NCBI RefSeq assembly: GCF_020075705.1
Contig: NZ_JAIQUM010000035.1
Span: forward strand, 1 to 54,667
Source: Metabacillus rhizolycopersici
Lineage (GTDB): Bacteria > Bacillota > Bacilli > Bacillales > Bacillaceae
Length of the DNA stretch: 54,667 bases
Direction of reading: 5' to 3'
Positions within the stretch are counted from its first letter, which is position 1. Each line of letters begins with the position of its first letter. Positions 17,345-25,797 of the stretch are shown piece after piece. The position numbers were made by a program, and so were the translations under genes. The notes beneath the pieces are model-generated. The model was not told the DNA's origin. It did no database searches and saw nothing but the letters and a program-made list of their open reading frames with translations.

Positions 17345-18115
17345 ATGTCATTATTAACTGTCGAGAATATTCACCATATCTATTTCACAAAAGACACAGC
17401 CACCATCGCCCTACAGAATGTTCACCTTTCGATCGAGGAAGGGGAATTTGTCTCCTTTCTCGGTCCAAGTGGCTGTGGAAAAACAACCCTATTGTCAATT
17501 ATAGCTGGGCTCATTAAGCCTGTCGAAGGAACTGTAACTCTTAGTAATAAAATAATCACAAAGCCTGATTCAATAATCGGTTATATGCTACAACAGGATT
17601 ATCTTTTCCCTTGGAAAACAATTGAAGATAACATTACATTAGGTCAAAAAATTATAGGCAAACAAACAAAAGAAATGAAACAAAACACGTTAGATCTTTT
17701 GCAAGAAATGGGTCTCGAAAATGTCGAAAAACAATATCCAAGTCAGTTATCAGGCGGGATGAGGCAAAGAGCAGCATTAGTTCGTACATTGGCTACAAAT
17801 CCGAAAATCCTTTTACTTGATGAGCCTTTTTCAGCGTTAGACTATCAAACAAAGCTGAGGCTCGAAGACTTGGTTGTGCACACATTAAAGGAATACAAAA
17901 AAACGGCTTTACTTGTCACTCACGATATTGGTGAAGCAATTGCCATGAGTGATCGAATCTTTGTATTTTCTTCAAAACCAGGAAGGATCATCCGGACATA
18001 TCGAGTACCTAAGGAATTAAGAGAATTAACACCGTTCAATGCTAGACAGCACCCATCGTATTCAACACTATTTCAAATCATATGGAAGGAGTTGGATCAG
18101 CTTGAAACAGAATGA
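17345..18115 (+). CDS. ytlC: ABC transporter ATP-binding protein (YtlC-like)
   Basis: This 256-residue ATPase has Walker [10 protein letters not shown]-loop [10 protein letters not shown], signature [13 protein letters not shown], Walker [13 protein letters not shown] and switch His in [10 protein letters not shown]. It belongs to the SsuB/TauB/NrtD group, which energises SsuC-type permeases, matching its neighbours. It begins 12 bases after the binding-protein gene with AAGGAGG before the ATG, and its end overlaps the permease gene. Confidence 0.93.
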   Translation: MSLLTVENIHHIYFTKDTATIALQNVHLSIEEGEFVSFLGPSGCGKTTLLSIIAGLIKPVEGTVTLSNKIITKPDSIIGYMLQQDYLFPWKTIEDNITLGQKIIGKQTKEMKQNTLDLLQEMGLENVEKQYPSQLSGGMRQRAALVRTLATNPKILLLDEPFSALDYQTKLRLEDLVVHTLKEYKKTALLVTHDIGEAIAMSDRIFVFSSKPGRIIRTYRVPKELRELTPFNARQHPSYSTLFQIIWKELDQLETE

Positions 18116-18917
18116 AACGATTGACCTCCTTCATAAAAACTATAAGCGTGGACTTGAAATAGAAAAGAAATGGGTACGATTTTATCAAATTCTCATTTTT
18201 ATTAGCTTTTTTGGATTATGGGAAATAGCAGAGCGGAGAGGATGGATTGATCCGTTATTATTTAGCTCACCATCAAAGATATGGAATCTATTTATTGTAA
18301 AACTACATGACGGCACCCTTTTATCACATATTGGGGTTACGCTTTTTGAGACAATTCTAGGGTTTATTTTGGGTACATTACTTGGGGTATTACTTGCTGC
18401 TATACTATGGTGGTCCGCACGATTTTCAAAAATAATCGATCCTTATCTTGTCGTTTTAAACGCAATGCCTAAAGTAGCACTAGGTCCAATTCTGATCGTT
18501 GCGTTAGGACCGGGTTTTGTATCAATTATTGCAATGGGGACGATCATTTCTGTGATCATTACAACAATAGTCGTGTACACTTCGTTTAAAGAGGTAGATT
18601 CTAATTATATTAAAGTTCTAAACACATTTGACGCCTCTAAATTGCAAATATTTAATGAAGCAGTACTACCAGCGTCATTTCCGACGATTGTTTCAACCTT
18701 GAAAGTGAATGTTGGATTGTCATGGGTAGGAGTGATTGTAGGAGAGTTTCTTGTTTCAGCCAGAGGTTTAGGCTATATGATTATTTATGGCTTTCAAGTA
18801 TTTAATTTTACTTTGGTGCTATTAAGCCTTTTCATTATTGCCTTTTTTGCAACTATTATGTACCAGGGTGTGGGACTTTTAGAAAAACGCTTTATTAATA
18901 GCGGGAAAAGAGGGTGA
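18102..18917 (+). CDS. ytlD: ABC transporter permease (YtlD-like)
   Basis: The start is set at a TTG ([10 protein letters not shown]) with AAGGAG ten bases upstream, overlapping the end of the ATPase gene by 14 bases. The frame also extends upstream within the ATPase gene, but without a ribosome site. This gives 271 residues with about six membrane segments and the EAA-loop region ([20 protein letters not shown]), which contacts the ATPase. It completes the importer. Its stop codon lies inside a hairpin at 18913-18960. Confidence 0.9.
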   Translation: MKQNETIDLLHKNYKRGLEIEKKWVRFYQILIFISFFGLWEIAERRGWIDPLLFSSPSKIWNLFIVKLHDGTLLSHIGVTLFETILGFILGTLLGVLLAAILWWSARFSKIIDPYLVVLNAMPKVALGPILIVALGPGFVSIIAMGTIISVIITTIVVYTSFKEVDSNYIKVLNTFDASKLQIFNEAVLPASFPTIVSTLKVNVGLSWVGVIVGEFLVSARGLGYMIIYGFQVFNFTLVLLSLFIIAFFATIMYQGVGLLEKRFINSGKRG

Positions 18918-18960
18918 CAAAGACAATCCCTCGAAACTTGAGGGCTAATCTGTTGTCACC
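18913..18960. terminator. hairpin between the permease gene and ytkD
   Basis: GGTGACAA pairs with TTGTCACC at the base, and CCCTC/GAGGG at the tip. It lies between convergent genes and probably helps stop both transcripts, but no T run follows on the plus side. Confidence 0.5.
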
Positions 18961-18967
18961 TCTTACT

Positions 18968-19441
18968 TTACATAGCCCATTTCTTTTTTATTTCTATAAG
19001 ACTTCTTTGTAAGACATCATCTTTCATGATAAAGCTATATTGTTTATTTCTTTTCACACTGATTGGAATGTCTTCCATTAAGATTGGACCAAATGTTTCA
19101 AAATAAGTTTCCTGCTTAATTAGCTCACTAATTGTTGCGTAATAAATATTTTTAACAATCGTCTTCTCTTTACCCGTTACCTTGTATTGACCAATATATT
19201 CAATTGTCTTAATCCTACCGCCTGTTTCTTCCTTCACTTCTCTAATTGCTGCTTCTTTTGCTGTTTCATTTTCTTCGACTTTTCCTCCGGGAAACTCGTA
19301 TCCACGATCTGAATGCTGTGTTAACAGCCATTTATCATGATAACGACAAACTACCCAAACATGCTTTGGATCCTTTGAAAAAGGATGATCTTCAAACGAT
19401 AATTGTACTTCATTGTGATAATAATCAATAAACTGATACAT
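18968..19441 (-). CDS. ytkD: Nudix hydrolase YtkD
   Basis: This 157-residue protein has a complete Nudix box, from GGKVEENETAKEAAIREV to KEETG (about residues 52-74). B. subtilis YtkD (158 residues) hydrolyses 8-oxo-dGTP and other nucleoside triphosphates, and it sits beside the ytlACD genes and dps as here. The expected role is cleaning oxidised nucleotides or dephosphorylating RNA 5' ends. It is convergent with the importer operon. Confidence 0.9.
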   Translation of the reverse strand: MYQFIDYYHNEVQLSFEDHPFSKDPKHVWVVCRYHDKWLLTQHSDRGYEFPGGKVEENETAKEAAIREVKEETGGRIKTIEYIGQYKVTGKEKTIVKNIYYATISELIKQETYFETFGPILMEDIPISVKRNKQYSFIMKDDVLQRSLIEIKKKWAM

Positions 19442-19508
19442 AAACTAATCCCTCAATTTTTTACTTTCTATTCAAATCTTATCACAATGTTAATTTTCTG
19501 TATAAGGT

Positions 19509-19841
19509 TTATTCTTGTTCATCTATTTTTGTCATTAATCTTTGTGTACGAATATGTTCTCTTGTTTGCTCATCCCCAAGGTCATACAGCATTTCATAAA
19601 TACGTTTGTTCGCATTGTCAACCTCATCGTTTTCACTGTCATAATGATATTCAATAAATGGCAATTGTGCACGATAAAAACCTTTCCAATCTGAGGAATA
19701 AACCTGATCAAAATAGTGACGAAGCTGAATTATTTCTTCATCTGTTGCTTCAATTTTAAAATTCCACGGAGAAACAGTACTTAATTCCGTAATCAGCCCA
19801 TCACCAACTGAAATATAGTAAGTTTTCTTCGAATTCCCCAT
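19509..19841 (-). CDS. conserved small protein of unknown function
   Basis: The start is set at MGNSKKTYYISVGDG, with GAAGGGG eight bases upstream, giving 110 residues. The protein is acidic and soluble, with a short beta region then two amphipathic helices (EEIIQLRHYFDQVY and DEVDNANKRIYEML). No signal, membrane segment or catalytic motif is seen and I do not recognise the family securely. It lies between ytkD and a small plus-strand gene. Confidence 0.7.
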   Translation of the reverse strand: MGNSKKTYYISVGDGLITELSTVSPWNFKIEATDEEIIQLRHYFDQVYSSDWKGFYRAQLPFIEYHYDSENDEVDNANKRIYEMLYDLGDEQTREHIRTQRLMTKIDEQE

Positions 19842-19988
19842 GATAACAACCCCTTCTTTCATTCTTTATTTATCTTTTACTCGGGCCATTGTATTTATTC
19901 AATTTGTAAAGCAGAGGAATGATTTTATAACTTAATGCCGAAAATAAAAAAAACTTCTTTTTTAGTCGCAATTGGAGGTCAAATGAGG

Positions 19989-20201
19989 ATGAATCACGAA
20001 TTTTTCACCAACCCGAAAATAAGTAAATTCCGAGCAGATGAAGAAGATGTTAATGCCTATGTACAATCGATGATACGTAACACAAATAAGCAAGAAATCC
20101 TTACATGGATCAATCACATGTCTGAACACGATTTACATTTGCTTATCTCCCCCTATATTACAGAAAAAATGACTGAGGAACTCGCTGAAAAGGAAAGTTG
20201 A
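19989..20201 (+). CDS. small helical protein, possibly DUF6154-like
   Basis: GGAGGT lies ten bases before the ATG at 19989 and only four before the ATG at 19983. I therefore choose MNHEFFTNPKISKF as the start (70 residues). The acidic DEEDVNAYVQ segment is followed by a helix, EILTWINHMSEHDLHLLI, and a Lys/Glu-rich end. The pattern recalls the DUF6154 family of small Bacillus proteins, but this is from memory and unsure. It is convergent with dps and shares its terminator hairpin. Confidence 0.6.
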   Translation: MNHEFFTNPKISKFRADEEDVNAYVQSMIRNTNKQEILTWINHMSEHDLHLLISPYITEKMTEELAEKES

Positions 20202-20205
20202 GATA

Positions 20206-20241
20206 CAAAAACAGGTGGAAATCATGATGATTTCCACCTGT
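20206..20241 (-). terminator. dps terminator, possibly bidirectional
   Basis: ACAGGTGGAAATCAT and ATGATTTCCACCTGT form a perfect 15-base dyad with little or no loop. On the minus strand it is followed by TTTTTG, so it ends dps. The plus-strand side has only a weak T stretch. Confidence 0.8.
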
Positions 20242-20261
20242 TCGAATTTCTATTTGATTAT

Positions 20262-20702
20262 TCATTTTCCTAAGAATGATTTTAACATCCAATTATGTTT
20301 CTCGAGGCCTTGATGAATAGCTAAAAGCATATCACCAGTTGTTTCATCGCCTACCTCCGCAGCAAGCTCCATACCTTCTTTTGATTCATTTACTAGCAAA
20401 GCGAAATCATCGTAGACACTTTGGACCATTTGCTCAGCTGTCAAAGACCCCTCTGCTTCTTGAATCGATGAAAGCTCAAGGCATTCTTTCATTGTCGCAA
20501 CTGGTGCACCATCTAAAGCTAAGAGACGTTCTGCTAATTCATCAATATGGACCGCAGCTTCATTATAAAACTCTTCAAACTTTTCGTGTAATGTGAAAAA
20601 ATTCCCGCCCTTAACAAACCAGTGATAATTATGTAATTTTACGTAGAGGACCGTCCAGTTGGCAACCTGTTTATTCACCGTGCTAATTAATTTTTCTGAC
20701 AT
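20262..20702 (-). CDS. dps: Dps family DNA-protecting ferritin
   Basis: This 146-residue four-helix protein has the Dps ferroxidase ligands: His in [11 protein letters not shown] and His/Asp/Glu in [17 protein letters not shown]. Dps forms a dodecamer that stores iron and protects DNA against peroxide. Its place beside ytkD, a guard against oxidised nucleotides, fits stress defence. I searched the upstream region for a PerR or sigma-B site and did not find a convincing one. Confidence 0.93.
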   Translation of the reverse strand: MSEKLISTVNKQVANWTVLYVKLHNYHWFVKGGNFFTLHEKFEEFYNEAAVHIDELAERLLALDGAPVATMKECLELSSIQEAEGSLTAEQMVQSVYDDFALLVNESKEGMELAAEVGDETTGDMLLAIHQGLEKHNWMLKSFLGK

Positions 20703-20935
20703 TGAAATTCCTCCTACTTTTTAAAATTTAATCTACACTTTTAGCTTGTACTAAAACTTCCAATATAATCTACATTTTTGCATGATAAAATGAGAGCTCT
20801 CTCAATGTAGTTTTGCTCCCCATTAAGAATGAGATAGTAGGAGAGGATACGGGAACATTCTATAAGATTTTTTCATTGAAGTTATTAACAGACTTAAGTA
20901 TACTCTCAATATCGAGTAAGTGAGAGGGGATCATC

Positions 20936-21838
20936 ATGACAAGAAAGATTGTATTACCACCGAAGAAGGAACGTCACAAGCTTTTCGGTTCCATCGAACC
21001 AGGATTAAAGCTGAAACCTACTGAAAAAGCCCAAATGCCAGATTTACAAAACACAAAAAGGGACTTCCTTTTTTCAATAGACGCAGTGGGTATTAGCAAC
21101 GTAAAGTACCCAATTATTATTGAATCTGATTTGAATCCAAAACAACAAACAACCATTGCTAGTTTTAAAATGACGAGTAAAATCTCTCATGATTCTAAAG
21201 GAACAAATATGAGTAGATTTACGGAACAACTTGAAATATATCGTCAAAACGGTGGATTTATCCTTACAATTAAAAACCTATTTGACTTTACAAAAGAATT
21301 AGCCGAGCGCCTAAAGCAGCAAGATGCGAGCATTGAAGTAACCTTCCCATGGTTTTACGAACGGAAGGGTCCAAGCTCAGAATTGATTGGCCTAAATCAC
21401 GCCGACGCTAAGATTTCAGTTTCATATGTGGACGGTGTCGGGTTTACAAGCTCCGCTTCCTTAACGTGCGGTGTGACAACCCTTTGCCCATGTTCAAAAG
21501 AAATAAGCGAATATAGTGCACATAATCAGCGTGGTTTTGTCACAATGAATGTTGAATTTACAGAGGATTATCATGAAAATAAAGATTGGAAAGTTGCTTT
21601 ATTAGAAGCAGCAGAAACAAACGCTAGTGCAATGATTCATCCGGTTCTAAAACGCCCTGATGAAAAAATGGTTACTGAGACAGCATATGAAAATCCACGA
21701 TTTGTTGAAGACATGGTAAGATTAGTAGCAGCCGATTTATATGAACTAGATTTTATTCAGGCATTTACAGTTGAATGCCGAAACGAAGAATCTATTCATT
21801 TACATGACGCGATTGCTAGTTTAAGCTTCCGGAAATAA
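20936..21838 (+). CDS. folE2: GTP cyclohydrolase FolE2 (type IB)
   Basis: This 300-residue enzyme converts GTP to 7,8-dihydroneopterin triphosphate, the first step of folate synthesis. The FolE2 signature is clear: LTCGVTTLCPCSKEIS with the catalytic Cys, followed by YSAHNQRGF. FolE2 does not need zinc, unlike FolE, and in B. subtilis its gene is induced by zinc shortage through Zur. I see no Zur box directly upstream here, although a zinc-binding lipoprotein gene with such boxes lies 2 kb away. AGAGGGG precedes the ATG. Confidence 0.93.
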   Translation: MTRKIVLPPKKERHKLFGSIEPGLKLKPTEKAQMPDLQNTKRDFLFSIDAVGISNVKYPIIIESDLNPKQQTTIASFKMTSKISHDSKGTNMSRFTEQLEIYRQNGGFILTIKNLFDFTKELAERLKQQDASIEVTFPWFYERKGPSSELIGLNHADAKISVSYVDGVGFTSSASLTCGVTTLCPCSKEISEYSAHNQRGFVTMNVEFTEDYHENKDWKVALLEAAETNASAMIHPVLKRPDEKMVTETAYENPRFVEDMVRLVAADLYELDFIQAFTVECRNEESIHLHDAIASLSFRK

Positions 21839-21968
21839 GCAAAGTGAAAACGCCAATTTCAGCCTCTGGCAATAAGACCCACATGAAAAATGACAGTGCT
21901 CATTATGTGGTTTGCAAACTTGAGCGAGAAAACGGTCTTAAAATCCTATACATCTTGTAAGTAAACCA

Positions 21969-22008
21969 AAAAGTCGGCATTCCCTCATTTAGGGACACCG
22001 ACTTTTTT
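21969..22008. terminator. bidirectional terminator between folE2 and luxS
   Basis: AAAAGTCGG and CCGACTTTTTT form the base, and TCCCT/AGGGA the inner stem. T runs occur on both strands, so it can end both convergent genes. It is about 130 bases from folE2 and directly abuts the luxS stop. Confidence 0.85.
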
Positions 22009-22009
22009 A

Positions 22010-22483
22010 TTATCCAAAAACTTTCGCTAATTCTGCTTTATCTTGTTCAAGCCAATAGCGCATTAAGCGTTTGGCCCCTTCTAAGTCATGAAGCTTTGCT
22101 TGACCGCATTGTTTTTCATTAGCAGCTGGAATCTCAGTTACTTCAACAGCAGCTTTTAATGTATCCTCTAATAGATCAATGATTTCGACTACCTCAGGCT
22201 TCCCACTCACGACTAGGTAATAGCCTGTTTGACAACCCATTGGCGAAATATCAATAATATCAAAATGATCATATTTTTCTGCATGTTCACGGATATTAAA
22301 CGCTAATAAATGCTCAAGTGTATGAATTGTATCTGGTTTCATTGCTTGTTTATTTGGCTGGCAAAAACGAATATCAAACTTATTTACCTCACCATCGCTT
22401 CCAACCTTATGAACGCCACAATGACGCACATACGGAGCTTTTACAGCATTATGGTCTAAATCAAAGCTTTCAACTGAAGGCAT
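22010..22483 (-). CDS. luxS: S-ribosylhomocysteine lyase LuxS
   Basis: The start is taken at [17 protein letters not shown] with GGGAGTGAG upstream, giving 157 residues, the exact usual length. The metal ligands are present in [14 protein letters not shown] (two His) and [12 protein letters not shown] (Cys). LuxS cleaves S-ribosylhomocysteine to homocysteine and the precursor of autoinducer-2, recycling the methyl cycle fed by MetK. The luxS, yidD, carbonic anhydrase order equals luxS-ytjA-ytiB of B. subtilis. Confidence 0.95.
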   Translation of the reverse strand: MPSVESFDLDHNAVKAPYVRHCGVHKVGSDGEVNKFDIRFCQPNKQAMKPDTIHTLEHLLAFNIREHAEKYDHFDIIDISPMGCQTGYYLVVSGKPEVVEIIDLLEDTLKAAVEVTEIPAANEKQCGQAKLHDLEGAKRLMRYWLEQDKAELAKVFG

Positions 22484-22685
22484 TTTTCTCACTCCCAAAA
22501 GTAAAATTCTCATCATAATTGTAACATAATTATTGAAAATTCGTATTATTTTTAACTTTTAAAGTTGTACTAGGATTTAGACTATAAGGAATAGTGTGCG
22601 CATCACACTTCAAGGCACAAAAGCTTGGCAATGACTAAAAATCGAGTATACTAAAGGGAAATGATGGTTAGGAGACGTTACTTTT

Positions 22686-22922
22686 ATGAAGCATTTGTTT
22701 ATCTCGCTTATACGATTTTATCAAAAATTTATTTCTCCGCTTACTCCACCAACATGCAGATTTTATCCTACATGCTCACATTATGGATTAGAAGCATTTC
22801 AACGTTTTGGAGTAATAAAAGGGGGCTATTTAACAGGGAAGCGGCTTTTAAAGTGTCATCCCTTTCATCCTGGTGGATTTGATCCAGTACCAGAAAAAAG
22901 GGAAAATAAAAAAGGGATTTGA
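22686..22922 (+). CDS. yidD: YidD membrane protein insertion efficiency factor
   Basis: This 78-residue protein has the YidD core, [20 protein letters not shown] followed by [12 protein letters not shown], with three conserved Cys and an N-terminal amphipathic helix. YidD assists insertion of proteins by YidC at the inner face of the membrane. The last codons overlap the terminator shared with the convergent carbonic anhydrase gene. The ribosome site AGGAG is about eleven bases before the ATG. Confidence 0.93.
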   Translation: MKHLFISLIRFYQKFISPLTPPTCRFYPTCSHYGLEAFQRFGVIKGGYLTGKRLLKCHPFHPGGFDPVPEKRENKKGI

Positions 22923-22942
22923 GTTGTCCCATATCCCTTTTT
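22907..22942. terminator. bidirectional terminator overlapping the yidD end
   Basis: AAAAAGGGAT and ATCCCTTTTT pair around a 14-base loop. The A and T flanks make it work on both strands, for yidD and for the carbonic anhydrase gene. Confidence 0.75.
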
Positions 22943-22952
22943 CCTTCAAATG

Positions 22953-23516
22953 TTATCCTTCATACCCGTTTACAATCACGTCTAGCTTACCAGTTGCAGG
23001 GTCAATGACAAAGCCATGTACAGGAATACCCTCAGCTAAAAGTGGATGGTTCTTGATTTGATTTACACTATCACGAACACTATCCTCTACTTTATCAAAG
23101 CCTTTAAGCCATTGATCTAAATCAATACCTGAGTATCTGACCGTCTCTAATGTTTCCTCAGTAATTCCTCTTTCCACTGCTTTTGAAAGAAATGAATCAG
23201 CATCTAATTTACTCATCCCACAATCATGGTGGCCTACAACACAAATTTCATCTGCTCCTAGCTCATAAACAGCAACCAAAAGACTTCTCATAATACTACC
23301 AAATGGATGTGCAACAATAGCACCAGCGCTTTTTACAATTTTCACATCACCATTACGAATATTCATTGCCTTTGGTAATAGTTCAACTAATCTCGTATCC
23401 ATACATGATAAGATGACGAGCTTCTTATCAGGTAACTTCGATGTCTCAAACTGCTCAAATTCCTTATCAGCTACAAATTTTTCATTATATTTTAATATTT
23501 CAGTAACAATTCCCAT
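22953..23516 (-). CDS. ytiB: beta-class carbonic anhydrase (YtiB-like)
   Basis: This 187-residue zinc enzyme interconverts CO2 and bicarbonate. Zinc ligands are Cys in LSCMDTRL, His and Cys in VVGHHDCGM, and the Asp/Arg pair CMDTR. The length and small single-domain layout match the YtiB subgroup. It is convergent with yidD, as in B. subtilis. Confidence 0.92.
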   Translation of the reverse strand: MGIVTEILKYNEKFVADKEFEQFETSKLPDKKLVILSCMDTRLVELLPKAMNIRNGDVKIVKSAGAIVAHPFGSIMRSLLVAVYELGADEICVVGHHDCGMSKLDADSFLSKAVERGITEETLETVRYSGIDLDQWLKGFDKVEDSVRDSVNQIKNHPLLAEGIPVHGFVIDPATGKLDVIVNGYEG

Positions 23517-23902
23517 ATTCTATCTCCCATCGTAATTTTAATTTCTCTAATAATATCATAACTCTTGTTTTTTCACTATTTTTAAGTTAAAATTTCTGTT
23601 GATCAAATCGCAATGATTACTATTTTTTGTAGGAGGTATGCAATTTTAAGAATCTTTTGTTACATACTATGTTTGTTCAAGTATGTAACAAACCATTAGG
23701 CTAAGACACCTACGTTCCTAATCTATCTAGAAATACTTAGTCTATCGCCAAACCCCTGAAGCGAAAATACTTGTTTTCTTATATCACCATTTTAGATGGT
23801 TATTTCAGGTAGTAACATAAAACAGGTTCTCAAATCGGAATGATTAAGATATAATAAAATCAATTAATCGGAATCATACTGATTTACAAAAGGAGAAGAA
23901 AA
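23517..23902. other. regulatory intergenic region before the zinc-binding lipoprotein gene
   Basis: No gene seen. It holds a perfect 12-base dyad (TTTGTTACATAC ... GTATGTAACAAA, 23657-23692), and two Zur-like boxes around a TATAAT element just before the next gene, listed separately. Confidence 0.6.
23832..23884 (+). promoter_or_regulatory. two Zur-like operators with embedded promoter
   Basis: Box 1 (23832-23850) AAATCGGAATGATTAAGAT and box 2 (23866-23884) AATCGGAATCATACTGATT resemble the Bacillus Zur consensus AATCGTAATNATTACGATT; box 2 is weaker in its right half. A -10 TATAAT lies between them at 23850-23855. Zinc-bound Zur would block transcription of the downstream gene. Confidence 0.6.
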
Positions 23903-24979
23903 ATGAAGAAACGCGCATTACTTATAAGTATTTTTTTATTAATTGCAATTACATTAATTGCTTGCGGTGGAGAAAACACCTCCGAACAACCAACAAACGA
24001 GCAGGAAACTGCTGACAACAAATTAAAAGTATATACAACAATCTTTCCACTAGAGGATTTCACAAAGAAAATCGGCGGAGATTTGGTTGATGTTGAAAGC
24101 ATCTTCCCACCCGGAGCAGACGCGCATACATATGAACCAACGACAAAAACAATGGTTGATATCGCTAAATCCAATGGTTTTATTTATTCCGGTGTTGGAA
24201 TTGAAAGCTCTGTACAACAAATTGAGGAAGCATTAGTAAAAGAAAAGGTAGTATTTATTGACGCAGGAAAAGGTGTTGAACTTCTAACGAATAATCATGA
24301 TGATGAGGCACCTGCTGATGAACATGCAGATCACGAGGACGATGCTCATACTGATGAACATGCAAATCATGAAGACGATACTCATACTGATGAACATGCA
24401 AATCATGAAGATGATGCTCATGCTGATGAACATGCAGGTCACGACCATGGTGACAACGATCCTCACGTATGGCTTGATCCAATCTTATCGATTACATTAG
24501 CCGAAAATATTAAAAATGCACTCGTTGAATTAAATCCTGACGGTAAAGAAACGTTCGAAGCAAACTTTCAACAGTTAAAAACACAATTGGAAGACTTAGA
24601 TCAGTCATTCACAGACATCATTAGTAAATCAGATAAAAAGGAAATTCTCGTATCACATGCTGCATACGGTTATTGGGAAAAGAGATACGGTATTGAACAA
24701 ATAAGTGTACTAGGCCTTTCCCCAACTGAAGAGCCATCACAAAAGGAATTACAAAATATTATTGAGACAGCAAAAGAACATAATTTACATTATATTATTT
24801 TCGAAGCAAATGTAAGCAGCAATGTTACTGATATTGTTCAAACGGAAATTGGTGCTGAGGCGCTGACATTGAGCAATCTAGAAACAGTAACCGATGAAGA
24901 TTTGAAAAATAATGAAGATTATTTTAGTATTATGAAGAAAAACCTTGAAACATTGGAAACAGCTCTTTCAAACAAATAA
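23903..24979 (+). CDS. znuA: zinc ABC transporter substrate-binding lipoprotein (ZnuA/AdcA family)
   Basis: This 358-residue cluster A-I (TroA-like) binding protein has a signal peptide ending LIAC. The two lobes have PPGADAHTYEPT (first zinc His), HVWLDP (second) and VSHAAYGYWEKRYG (third). Between the lobes is a long His/Asp/Glu-rich loop made of 12-residue repeats (DEHANHEDDAHT type), typical of zinc-collecting loops but unusually regular. No matching permease or ATPase lies next to it, so it must work with a transporter encoded elsewhere. Zur-like boxes upstream suggest induction by zinc shortage. AAAGGAGAAG precedes the ATG. Confidence 0.88.
   Translation: MKKRALLISIFLLIAITLIACGGENTSEQPTNEQETADNKLKVYTTIFPLEDFTKKIGGDLVDVESIFPPGADAHTYEPTTKTMVDIAKSNGFIYSGVGIESSVQQIEEALVKEKVVFIDAGKGVELLTNNHDDEAPADEHADHEDDAHTDEHANHEDDTHTDEHANHEDDAHADEHAGHDHGDNDPHVWLDPILSITLAENIKNALVELNPDGKETFEANFQQLKTQLEDLDQSFTDIISKSDKKEILVSHAAYGYWEKRYGIEQISVLGLSPTEEPSQKELQNIIETAKEHNLHYIIFEANVSSNVTDIVQTEIGAEALTLSNLETVTDEDLKNNEDYFSIMKKNLETLETALSNK
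24317..24445 (+). repeat. 36-base in-frame tandem repeats in the zinc-binding loop
   Basis: Three near-identical 36-base units (from 24317, 24353 and 24389) and a partial fourth encode DEHADHEDDAHT, DEHANHEDDTHT, DEHANHEDDAHA and DEHAGH. The copy number could change by slippage or recombination and so vary the number of metal-binding residues. Confidence 0.85.
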
Positions 24980-25058
24980 TTGAGATCTGTATTTTTCCAC
25001 TTTTCCAATTTGGCAGTAATTCACCACCAACATAAGCAGCTACATTGCACCACATTGG

Positions 25059-25087
25059 ACGTCACATATTATTGTGGCGTTTTTTTC
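25059..25087 (+). terminator. terminator of the zinc-binding lipoprotein gene
   Basis: ACGTCACA pairs with TGTGGCGT (one G-T pair) around TATTAT, followed by seven T. Confidence 0.8.
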
Positions 25088-25162
25088 TTGTAAAAAGGTA
25101 TGAAACACGTATTAAATGGCAGACTAATGATGTATTTCATTTTTTCAAAGGAGGGCATAAAA

Positions 25163-25321
25163 ATGGCACAAGACGTACTTTGTGAAGTAAACAACTGTTC
25201 CTATTGGGGGCAAGGTAATAAGTGCAAGGCTGAAGCAATTTATGTAATCAGTAACACTGGTAAAAAAGCTGGTAGCAGTGAAGAAACTGATTGCAAAACA
25301 TTCGAACCAACCGACTTATAA
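25163..25321 (+). CDS. DUF1540 small cysteine-rich protein
   Basis: AAAGGAGGG lies before the ATG at MAQDVLCEVNNC, giving 52 residues; the longer open frame upstream has no ribosome site and crosses the preceding terminator flank. Four Cys in the order CEVNNC, KC and DC match DUF1540 proteins, which probably bind a metal ion. Function is unknown. It has its own terminator downstream. Confidence 0.85.
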   Translation: MAQDVLCEVNNCSYWGQGNKCKAEAIYVISNTGKKAGSSEETDCKTFEPTDL

Positions 25322-25345
25322 GCCTTTCCCATTAGAACAACCACT

Positions 25346-25382
25346 GGAACGAGTAGCTGCAACTACTCGTTCCTTTTCTTTC
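25346..25382 (+). terminator. terminator of the DUF1540 gene
   Basis: GGAACGAGTAG and CTACTCGTTCC pair around CTGCAA, followed by TTTTCTTTCT. Confidence 0.85.
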
Positions 25383-25477
25383 TATTATTGATAATGATTT
25401 TCAATCTTATTCAATTATTTTACATATTTTTTATAATTTTTCACAAACTAGTCATAGGAAACCTAAAGGGGGAACTT

Positions 25478-25666
25478 ATGATGAAGGAAAGCTTACTGAA
25501 TTCCTTTCGTAATGATGTGAAAAATTCAGGTGCTGATTCATTTCCAATGTTTGTAGATTCCTTTACAAATATATGGGATTATGAATTTGGATCATTAGAT
25601 GATCTGCCACATGATGTAGATGAACTTGTAGCTGACCGTGCAATTGAATATGGACTGATGGAGTAA
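25478..25666 (+). CDS. small acidic protein of unknown function
   Basis: AAAGGGGGAA lies just before the ATG of MMKESLLNSFRND, giving 62 residues. The frame is open 30 codons upstream but in low-complexity AT-rich sequence. The protein is acidic with no cysteine or membrane segment (WDYEFGSLDDLPHDVDEL). I do not recognise the family. A partial repeat copy begins at its stop codon. Confidence 0.65.
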   Translation: MMKESLLNSFRNDVKNSGADSFPMFVDSFTNIWDYEFGSLDDLPHDVDELVADRAIEYGLME

Positions 25667-25688
25667 GAACAAAAGCGGAAGCGCCTTG
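25667..25688 (+). repeat. intergenic repeat, truncated copy C
   Basis: Only the first 22 bases of the element remain (GAACAAAAGCGGAAGCGCC and a few more). It follows the stop of the small acidic protein directly. Confidence 0.6.
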
Positions 25689-25734
25689 TAACGGTAAAAG
25701 TTGGTACCCCAACACAAAACTAAGTTTTTCAGTT

Positions 25735-25765
25735 AAAAAGGCTGACACTTTTTTGTGTCAGCCTT
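25735..25765 (-). terminator. mntABCD terminator
   Basis: On the minus strand AAGGCTGACAC and GTGTCAGCCTT pair around AAAAA, followed by TTTAAC. It lies about 35 bases after the mntD stop. Confidence 0.85.
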
Positions 25766-25797
25766 CCATAAAAATGATTACTTTCCTATCGCTCAAC

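Noticed and set aside
20703..20935. PerR box for dps or Zur box for folE2
   Set aside because: No sequence close to either consensus was found in this intergenic stretch.
24255..24500. Open frames and possible CRISPR-like repeats in the His-rich region
   Set aside because: The 36-base units are contiguous without spacers and encode an in-frame metal-binding loop; the other frames are shadows of it.
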